Origin: Linum tenue
Taxonomy: Eukaryota > Streptophyta > Magnoliopsida > Malpighiales > Linaceae
Length of the DNA: 64,000 nucleotides
Assembly (NCBI GenBank): GCA_946122785.1
Contig: CAMGYJ010000005.1
Location: 40,848,002 to 40,912,001 of the forward strand
Direction: 5' to 3'
This document shows, one piece after another, positions 55,301 to 64,000 of the stretch (the first letter of the stretch is position 1; the number at the start of each line of letters is the position of its first letter). The notes under the pieces were generated by a model. The model had not been told where the DNA came from. It ran no database searches and saw nothing but the letters and a program-made list of their open reading frames with translations. A program made the translations under genes and the position numbers.

Positions 55301-58108
55301 ACATGTCTTTCACTAATGGACCGCGGTTCTCATGAATTTGGTCCGGTCCGGACCGAACCGAACCGTTGCACACCCCTAGTACGAACCATTCTATTTTCGC
55401 AGGAAGCTGATAGGCGCAAGATACTACGGCACTGAACGAACCTACAATGACAACAAAACCCACTCTTCAAAACCCAAGGGCTCACCGCGCGACACCGTCG
55501 GCCATGGCACCCACACGGCCTCCATCGCCGCCGGCTCTCCTGTCGCCAACGCAAGCTACTATGGCCTCGCGCGTGGCACGGCCAAAGGCGGGGCGCCCTC
55601 GGCTAGGATCGCCGTGTACAAGGCCTGCTCGGAGGACGGATGCTCCGGTTCAACACTCCTGAAGGCGATCGATGATGCGATCGCCGACGGCGTCGATTTC
55701 ATCTCCATCTCCATCGGAATGAGCTCGACTTTCCAGGCCGATTTCCTCGAAGATCCGATTGCAATTGGAGCTTTCCACGCGCAAGAAAAGGGTGTTACGG
55801 TGGTGTGCTCCGCTGGGAACGAAGGCCCTCAGCTGAACACCGTTGTTAACTCCGCACCGTGGATTTTCACTGCTGCGGCTTCTAATATTGATCGGGATTT
55901 TCAGTCGACTCTGGTTCTTGGAGATGGGCGAACTTTCAAGGTTAGTTTAAAACTTTGATTTTAGTTGACCCTCTGTCGCTCTAGGTTAATGGTAGCTTAT
56001 TTTGAAATCATGGTTTCTAATTCTAGGGATCCACCATTAATTTTTCAAACCTCCGTCGCTCGAGGACGTACCCTCTCGTATTTGGAGCAGGAGCTGCTTC
56101 TAATTTCACCCCAATATCTGAATCAAGGTAAGGTGCAAGTATTTGCTTTTACTGAATTTGATGTTCAATGCCATGGAAATTATGCTTAGGGCGTTGTTTC
56201 TTCTGCTATGGGAATTTTCCAGCAACTGCTATCCAGGATCACTTGATAGAAACAAAGTTGCGGGAAAGATTGTAGTTTGCGTTGCAAGTGATTTCAGTAT
56301 CTCAAGGAGGATAAGAAAAATGGTAGTGGAAGACGCAAGAGGTAGAGGGATGATTCTGGTCAACCCGGAGGACACTGGTGTCCCATTTGATTCAGGCACT
56401 TTCCCCTTTATTGAAGTTGGGGGTCGCTATGGAACTTCGATTCTGAAGTATATGAACAAAACCAAGTGTGTATTTCTTTGCTCCCACGTCAAATAGTGCA
56501 TTCTCTGAAGAGATAGAAGATTGCTACTTGATTATCATTGACTGTAATCCTGTCCTAGGAACCCCAAAGGGACTATCTTAGCAGCGGTTGATGTACCAGG
56601 ATACAGACCAGCTCCATCCGTGGCGTATTTCTCTTCTAGAGGGCCGGGACCCCTGACAGAAAACATTCTCAAGGTAATATACCTAAACTAGCTCTCATTT
56701 TAGTTTTTCTGCCAAATTTCCAATTCAATATCGAATTGAAATAGTAGGATTGATTAACTGTTAAAAACTGTTGGATATTGTGCAATGTTGGTTCTAGCCT
56801 GATGTAATGGCTCCCGGAGTTTCCATTTTAGCTGCCTTTCCTCCTAAGAATGTTACTGGGACCGTACCAGCTGGAGAGAAGCCGTCCTGGTATGCTTTGA
56901 AATCAGGAACATCCATGGCTTGCCCTCATGTGACTGGTGCTGCTGCTTTCGTCAAATCTGTGCATCCCAAGTGGAGCCCTTCCATGATAAAATCCGCACT
57001 CATGACAACAGGTAACTTGTGTTGTTATACATTAATAATTGTTATGATAAATCTCTCCAAATTGGAACCTATTTTCTAGATCTATTCGTAGTATTGGACT
57101 CTCCGAACAATTGGAAGTAACATTGCAGCAAACCAAATCTTTATATATTGTACTTGATCTTTCGATAGTTGTATGATTCATTCACTTTCAGTTATATAAT
57201 TTGGATAGTAAATTGACAGGTTTTAGCCCTACATCTTGTGTTAGTGTTTTTAAAATTAGCTTTCCAACTTTAAATTTAAGGAGTCTTTTGGTAACCAGGG
57301 AATGTCCCCTGTGAACCTGAGAATATATGATCTCCAACAATATATCTTATTTTCTTGTATGAACTGATACACCATATGTATTCCACTGAATTGCATGGGG
57401 TCCATTATAATTCCTACAAGCCATAATACATTCTTGCTATCTTATCCAAAAAGCTGATGATTTCATAAAATTTTACAGTGCATGGTACCCCTAAGTTTCT
57501 AATGAAATGCCTTGTGTTGTGCCGCAGCCACTGTTTTCAACAACCTGGGGAAACCAGTGATGAACAACTCAAGGCAATCGGCTAGCCCACACGAGGCTGG
57601 AGCTGGAGAAATAAACCCAATCAAAGCTCTCAATCCAGGACTGGTCTTCCACACAACAACGCTAGATTACCTCCGGTTCCTCTGTTACTATGGATTGTCC
57701 AACAAAGACATAAAATCTTTGTCTCCGCGCACCAACTTCACTTGCCCATCAAACTCTACAAACAATGACCGCCTCATGTCCAACCTCAACTACCCATCAA
57801 TCTCCATCGCTGTGCTTTCTCGACGCCGCATTGGTCGAGCTGCCACTGCCACTCAGACCATCACCAGAACAGCAACAAACGTTGGACATGTCAACTCCAC
57901 CTACATTGCCATGGTCCATGCTCCTAGTGGGTTGAGAGTGGAGGTTCTGCCGCGGAAATTGGTTTTTACAGAACGGGTAGGGAGACTAACTTTCAGAGTG
58001 GTATTTAATGGGACGAAAGCTCCTCGAGGTTACAATTATGGGTCCTTGACATGGCGTGATGGTCGCCGCCATTTGGTGCGCTTAGTATTTGCAGTGAATG
58101 TTGAATGA
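52394..58108 (+). CDS. Subtilisin-like serine protease (SBT5 / CO2-response secreted protease type), copy B, 11 exons, 800 aa
   Basis: Exons: 52394-52486, 52604-52704, 52805-52902, 52987-53193, 53462-53573, 55403-55940, 56027-56127, 56223-56465, 56559-56673, 56798-57011, 57528-58108. Every GT-AG site and phase matches copy A and the frame is open for 800 codons. Exon 4 has six extra bases, adding two Ser. Signal peptide, I9 propeptide, catalytic Asp (VIDTG), His (GHGTHTAS), oxyanion Asn (SAGNEGP) and Ser (SGTSMACPH) are all kept. Differences by eye include HHIYG to HHISG, SFID to SFND, MNST to MNKT, IATVH to IAMVH, and Asn to Lys at the last codon of exon 6, which also makes the donor AAG/GT. 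Intron 5 is 1829 bp because of two insertions. Probably functional; expression could differ from copy A. Confidence 0.93.
53812..54165. mobile_element. MITE in intron 5 of subtilase copy B only
   Basis: Inverted ends share TCGTTTGGAAGTTGCGA (17 bases) at 53818 and near 54145-54162. TAATG, or CTAATG, flanks both sides; an 8-bp duplication with one mismatch is also possible. Copy A has the uninterrupted sequence CACTAATGTACC. Non-coding; superfamily unsettled. Confidence 0.85.
55089..55378. mobile_element. hAT-like MITE in intron 5 of subtilase copy B only
   Basis: Begins CAGGGGTGTGCAATGG and ends CGTTGCACACCCCTA, with exact 8-bp repeats GTACGAAC (55081-55088, 55379-55386). Copy A has one GTACGAAC at 24565-24572. 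290 bp, filled with GGACCGG/CCGGTCC motifs. Confidence 0.93.
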
Positions 58109-59054
58109 TGAATGTTAGGCCTTGTAGGGATCATAATTGTTACGAGATGCGATTTTATTTTCGTTTATAATGAGATGTATTGTTTACGACTTTGCGTACC
58201 TGTGTTGCTTGTGGTTCCTTTTAAATTTCCTTGCTCTTTAGGTTAAGGATGCCACCTACACGACACGAGGCTTTGACAAAGATGAATTCTCCTTTTATTA
58301 GAACTAGTTTTGTGCCCGTCCGATGGGCGGCGAGTGTTATCTATTTGTACTTTTCCTTCTATTATTTGTTATTTTTTCAATGGTATCATATTCCTAATTT
58401 TTATAATTATTTATTATTGTTACCTATTATCATTGACTTATCTGATATGAGGGCCGCTATATTTACTCTACGTTTTAATGATGATCAACAATAAAGTCAA
58501 ACAACGCTGTAACTTCATCACCGCTTGGACCAACAATTGTCAACTTCATAAGTTGTACATGGTTTAAGCTCGTGTACGCCACCTTACCGAACTCCTATAG
58601 AGTTGGTATTTAGACCATGTATTAAAGAAGTTTGGCACATGATGTTATACCATATTCTCTAATAGGTGAACCACGGTCTCTAATTCTCTAATCCAAATCG
58701 TACGATTCATTTAATGAAAAATAATAACCACCGATTCTTATTTGTCAAAATATATTAACATACAAATAATAGGTATGAATGAAGGTGCATATTACACCTC
58801 GAGTGTACGCTAGCCTTTTCTACCATTATATCAAAGTACAACAAAACTATTCTGCTATGCTTCTTACCTTCAACATTGTACGAATGATATCAAAGCAAAT
58901 GTTAGTTATTGAGACGTTTTGTCTTCACTTCACACTATCATTCAATATTAAATATGTGACTGACTGTAACTGGAATTGTGTGACTTAATACAAACATAAA
59001 GGCGTTATGTTGTGCAGTCAGTATAGTAACTGAATTTACAGGACATCGTCATGA

Positions 59055-59215
59055 TATGATCCTACGTTGATTTTATAGGACACTGGTCCGGGTACATCCC
59101 ACCCTGGTATACTTGACATCAGTTAGGGTATGACCCGTAGTGGATTTATAGGACACCAGTCTAGGTACGATCTATGGTGGTATGCATGACATCTACTATA
59201 CTACCCGAGGAATGT
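59055..59215. repeat. Two-copy tandem repeat inside the Helitron-like element
   Basis: Two diverged units of roughly 80 bp with shared pieces such as TTTATAGGACACYRGTC and a GGTATRCWTGACATC-like end. Resembles repeats seen in plant LTRs, but no LTR could be defined. Confidence 0.6.
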
Positions 59216-60725
59216 ATGACTTGGCAAATTAAGATGTAAAATGCAATGAACCTAACCATGCATGTGATTGAATCCTTGTATAAATATTATTTATGATGTG
59301 GTTAAGTGATGGCTTTCTATGATGTGATATATGAAATGTGCATGTCGATGATGATGGTTTTCTATGGTGTTTTATACAATGATTTAAGATTGGATGATAT
59401 GAAGTTTTGCTATGTTGGGACAGGGGTTACATGGTAATACCAGTATGATGTGATATTTGATGCATACGTGTTTAAACATTGAGTTATCAAGAGGTTGGGT
59501 GATGGTCCTTAATTATGTTGTGATGTATGAATTATTTGAGTTTGAGATGATGAATGTGATATGGCATGTGGTGATGAATGGATGTTTATTTAACTGAATA
59601 AGATATAACATATCGCATGTATCTTGACAGTTAAGTTAAGGCAGAAGGCCTGAGAGGTGGGTGATGGAAAACTGAATACTCCATGTTCTGCCATGGTCAT
59701 GGGAGGGACAATAAGTCATTTTGAACTATACTCTTAAAGCTAACGGAGAAGATATAGATCATTATCTTATGAGTAAGGCTCTCCAGCGAGTATAACTGGT
59801 TACTAAAAACATTAATAGTAATATATGTATTAGGGTGTCATATTAAGTAAGTATTAAAATATTTATTTACATATCAACCATCATATATCCAATAGTTTAA
59901 GATTCGTTTACAAATTTTGCTTAACTTAGGTGTTATTCATCTGAATATAACTCAAAGTTGCACATCTACACTCGTGTATGAAAAAGAAAGGAATTTATGT
60001 CAAACAATAAAAAGAGAAAAAAAGGAATTATAATTACATTAGGGAAAAAGTAAAGACAATGTGTTTTATAATTGTGCATGAAAGAATATTTAATGACGTA
60101 CGGAAAATTAAAAGAGAAAGAAGTCGGAATAACATGACAGAAAAGATAATGATATCATTTTAATATGCGAGAAATGCCAAATTCAATCCTAAAAATGACA
60201 AATGTATTATGTATATGTATATGACTCGTTTTAAACCATATAACCATAATCGGTTTTTAAAAATATACAAAAAAACATTTGGTGACCATTGGTGTCTAGT
60301 GATATTCTTAAACACATGAAATTTTGTGTATATATCAATGTACCATATGACTGAACTATGTTGATATATTTTATATATTTATAGTAAGTATTTTCTAACA
60401 AACTGCAACATATCTAAATTGGTTCACATATTTATAGTAGTTCGTACAAATAAAATATTAAATTCTTCGTATTCTAGAATGCGGAAGAAGATTATTCTTT
60501 ACTTTCATTTTTCAATTTTAAAAGAAAATCACATGTCAAATTATGTAAAAGTTTATAATTGTGTACCAACTAAATTTATGCTTTTTGGATTTTTTTAATT
60601 ATTTGTAAGAAATTATTAACAATTATAAAACATATTATAAACTAAAAATAATTTATTTGTAGATGTTAATGATTTTCTTATCAATGCTAAAAAATAGAAT
60701 ATAAAATTTTAACCGTGATATCTGT

Positions 60726-60985
60726 TTTATTGGTTAAAAAATAGTTGTGATTAATTGCATGAAAGATATTTTATTCTATTGGTTAAAAATTTGAAATGAT
60801 TACAGTTTGAGCTTGTAGGTTGCATGAATAAATCTTAGTTATGGTGATTGCTATACATGTTTTGTTGTGGTTAATAGCATCAAATATACTTTATCCTAGT
60901 GGTTGAACATTTGAAATGATGATAGTTTGACATCATGGGTCACAGGTTCAAATCTTAGTCATGATGATTGATATACATATTTATT
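60726..60985. repeat. Two-copy tandem repeat near the 5' end of the Helitron-like element
   Basis: Two units of about 125 bp sharing ATTTGAAATGATKAYAGTTTG and AAATCTTAGT-ATG-TGATTG. The second contains GGTTCAAATCTTA, similar to a Pol III B box, but no SINE structure was found. Confidence 0.65.
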
Positions 60986-61172
60986 TAGTTTTATTTTAAT
61001 CTAACTAATAACTTAAAATATTAAAAATGACAAAATAACATGGAAAATTGTGGAGATTTATTTGTCCTACGTGGCAAAAACTTGGTCCACAACGGTCATA
61101 ATATAAGTTAAGAAATGGGGATAACCGAAATAAACGTTAATCATTGGATTCTTTCACATTATATCAATTGTT

Positions 61173-61224
61173 ATTTGATCGGCTAGATAGGTTGTATTAT
61201 TTGATCGGCTAGATAGGTTGTATT
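61173..61224 (+). repeat. 26-bp tandem duplication specific to duplicon B
   Basis: ATTTGATCGGCTAGATAGGT plus six bases occurs twice in tandem (61173-61198, 61199-61224) but once in duplicon A near 27541. Confidence 0.93.
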
Positions 61225-61231
61225 GATTTTA

Positions 61232-61260
61232 CTAGTTGCGGGCCCGACCAGTTGGTCGGA
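61232..61260 (-). mobile_element. Second Helitron-like 3' terminus, element extends rightward
   Basis: Minus strand: hairpin CCGACCAACTGGTCGG, then GCCCGCAA, then CTAG and host T. In duplicon A the target is intact as TTTTA/TTTG at 27573-27574, i.e. insertion between A and T, the Helitron rule. The other end is not found before 64000, so the element is longer than about 2.7 kb or the duplicon ends here. Confidence 0.72.
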
Positions 61261-64000
61261 TTCCATCGCCAATCACATAAAAACATTAGCAATTTGTATG
61301 CGAGTTACACATTTGTTTTGTAGTATAATAAAATTTGAATTAGCAAAATACTCGAAACATTAAATTGATTGGCAAAATAAGAAAATCAAAACTATTAAAA
61401 TACGTCAACAATTCATAAGGATCAACAATCACATAGTTCTCCAACATTTTAATGACTCACAATGACATTCTCAAATCAATCTTCTCTTTAGTCCTCGTCG
61501 TCGTTATAGATTAATACACATTTTCTTTTTTACTTGTTTTCATTTCCTCCGTCATGAACAACATTATCTTCTCCACCAATAATCACGTCTTCATCTCTAT
61601 TTGTGAGACATTTATATACATTATCAATTGCTTCTTTCTTCTTCCATTCCATTTCAATACTCTGCGAAGTATATTTATTCAATGCCTAAAACCGCCTATT
61701 GGTTGGACCAATTGTATTTTATGTAAAATCAATCGATTTTTTTTATCTCCGAAGTGATTTTTTTTTTGTCATAACTTCCTACGATTAAATATTTGTAGTC
61801 AACAATCAATCGATGATTTAGACCATTGTCATAAACCATATATATTTCTAAGTCAAGATGTTTAATACTTAATTATTGAGAGTTCGTTATGTCTCTCATA
61901 AGCCTATGTTGAAATATTTTGGCATATATAATGATTTCTAAATTATTTAATGTTGACTCATTCCTAGCGTGGAGATTTGTAAACTGTCGATGGAAGACAT
62001 TATGCCTCAATTTTTCAACCATGATACACAAATTTATTATTTTATACAATATACGTTAGCTAATTATTCTCAAAATTAGGAATAACGTCAAACAATGCTT
62101 ATTGACCCCTCAGTATATAATTGAATTTATCACTGAAAATGTTTGATCTCTAGAGAATATTTGTTTGTCCGAATTCAACACAAAATGACACATCATCAAC
62201 GTTCCATCCTTGACATGGTATTTTAGTTAGTAATTCCTTACTTCTAACACATTCTCTTAAAAGTTAGATAATCTTGGTAAATTTGTTACACTTAATATTT
62301 TCTTATTAATATAAGTAAGTGATAGGATGTGTCTATAACACATTGCGAGCATATGGTTCAAATCAAGGTCTCAAACTAGTTTAAACTGTTGAGCTAGTCA
62401 ATTAAATGGTTTGAAATTCATGGTCGGATGGGGTCCAACCAATTCAAGCCATCTTATCAATATTACAAAAGCTTATGTGTATATATGGTAATAATTCAAG
62501 ATTTTCATAACGTGAATGTCAATTACAGGTACCATATAATAATTTAACAATTAATATATTGTTTGACTCTAAAAGATGTGTATATTGCTTCATTTTCTAT
62601 AATAGATTTGGGAGAGGACCAAAACGCAACATTCTATCTAATAGTTGAGAATTGGTCAATGCATTCTTTCTTGCCTGTTGCTATGATCACTACTCTTTTT
62701 CTATTTTCCACCCTCCATCCCTTCCTCCATCCAATGGTTTAGATAAGTTTGCAACAACAACAAAAAAGCGGCGGACTGGTAATTCCGACATGCTAACTTT
62801 TTTTTGTTTGGCCTGACACGGATTCAGATGAGAGAGAAAAGACAGATGGGCAGCCAAAGTCTACTTTTCCTAATTCTCAATTTTCTCAATTGGATCCTAC
62901 AACGTTCATTTTAACTTATAATTTAAAAAAATTTGTACAGAAAAAATGCATTAAGTATGAACTACACAATTACATCCATTTTGATATATTTTGAGCAAAG
63001 AAAAAAAATTAACTCTTCAAAACACGTGTCTGTTGTAGTATTATTACTATCATATCTATCATATCATTATGATATAACATTGATATGATGATCCATCTCC
63101 TTCATTTCAACTCAGAATTAAAAAAATTATAGAAATAATGCATTCATTAAGATCTATAAATTGATATCCATTTTGTCATATTTTGTCAAACATAAGACCT
63201 CGTACTAACATCGTATCATTGTCATATCATGATATTATCATTATGGTGATAATATCATCATACCATACTGATAATATGATGATATGACCATGAATGATGT
63301 CATCAAATTATTTTGTTAAACATAATACGTCATAAATCAACATCATATCAGTGTCATACCACCATCATTAATTAAGTTATACACAATGATATTTTTTTTG
63401 TTATATTTTGTTGAATATAAGACCTCATACCAAAATCATATCAGTGTCATATCACAATATTATCCCATATCATAGTGATAATATCGTGATATGACATTGA
63501 TAAGATGTCATCAAATTATTTTATCAAACATAAAAACTCATACCAACATCATATCGATACTATATAACTGTTATATTAACTTCATATCAATGTGATATCA
63601 TACCACTCTCAATGGTAATATCATGATATGATATTACCATTAAGCGTGAAAAATTTTGCTCCAAAAATATCAAAATGGATATAATTTTGTAGAGCACAAA
63701 AAATGTGAATTTTTTTAAATTCAATATAAAATGAATGCACTATGGTTTGTTAAATTTTCGTCGGAGACTTGAAAATGAACTTAACAGCCGCCTGGGAATA
63801 GCCCTCTATGATACGGAATATTAGATCTTATCTTCCCAAATCACAACCATTGGATTAGGTTTTGTAGAACTACAAAACTATTGGTTTGTATCCTAAACCA
63901 AGTTTTTTTTAATCCAAAATATGTATACATGAATATCATCTTATAGAGTATATTTAATTTGATTTTTATTCAAAGATTTAATTTTTAAATTAGAATAAAT
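61261..64000. other. AT-rich DNA, probably Helitron interior and beyond
   Basis: No gene is recognised. Short frames such as the one at 61554 lack any family resemblance. Confidence 0.45.
63000..63680. repeat. Degenerate AT-rich palindromic repeat array
   Basis: Dense in CATATCA, TGATATGA, GATAATATCATCAT and AAACATAAGACCTCATACC variants. Longer units of roughly 150-230 bp recur imperfectly about three times. Confidence 0.6.

Larger units (their letters stand above)
58304..61113 (-). mobile_element. Non-autonomous Helitron-like element, 2810 bp
   Basis: Read on the minus strand it starts TCTTAACTTATATTATG and ends with a hairpin (GCCCATCGGACGGGC), a short gap and CTAG, followed by host T. 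Removing 58304-61113 restores exactly the sequence at 27475-27490 of duplicon A, with no target duplication. Helitrons insert without one. No Rep or helicase frame, nor any gene of size, is present. The interior holds two tandem repeats and sequence of unknown origin. Confidence 0.8.

Noticed and set aside
58304..61113. Autonomous Helitron
   Set aside because: No Rep/helicase domain or long frame is found in the interior.

Overview
This is nuclear DNA of a flowering plant, most probably a eudicot. The evidence is spliced genes with AT-rich GT-AG introns, a plant SBT5-type subtilase, a plant soluble epoxide hydrolase, an ATL-type RING-H2 fragment, and Ty1/copia, Athila-type Ty3/gypsy, LINE, Mutator-like, hAT and Helitron-like transposons. 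I cannot name the species.

Layout. 1-4.8 kb: AT-rich spacer with a small inverted-repeat element, a 734-bp Mutator-like element (1037-1770, 9-bp target duplication) holding a GC-rich foreign-looking insert, and a 2.35-kb hAT-type element (2153-4499, 8-bp target duplication) carrying a decayed RING-H2 gene fragment. 4.8-9.6 kb: a structurally complete but frameshifted copia retrotransposon. 9.9-11.2 kb: an apparently intact two-exon epoxide hydrolase gene on the minus strand, followed by a LINE relic. 13.5 kb: a Helitron-like 3' end. 15.4-19.9 kb: a 5'-truncated second copia element. 22.2-27.3 kb: an eleven-exon subtilase gene (copy A). 30.2-43.0 kb: nested insertions. An exon-like host segment is split by two hAT-type elements, and the second of these is split by an 11.4-kb Athila-type retrotransposon whose third ORF is itself split by another hAT-like MITE. 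43.0-48.7 kb: a Mutator-like element with a decayed transposase and, on the opposite strand, a decayed plant-mobile-domain gene. 48.76-61.2 kb: a second copy of the segment beginning at 18.05 kb (copia 3' half, spacer, subtilase copy B). 58.3-61.1 kb: a Helitron-like insertion. 61.2-64 kb: AT-rich DNA headed by another Helitron-like 3' end and ending in a degenerate palindromic repeat.

The main result is the direct duplication of at least 9.5 kb, about 30.7 kb apart at its left edge, that made two subtilase paralogues (798 and 800 codons by my splicing) with all catalytic residues kept. Because each copy serves as the empty site for the other, later insertions can be delimited to the base: a 465-bp hAT-like element only in A, and a 353-bp MITE, a 290-bp hAT-like element and a 2810-bp Helitron-like element only in B. 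Nothing here forms a metabolic pathway. The host genes are independent, and most of the window is nested transposon DNA.
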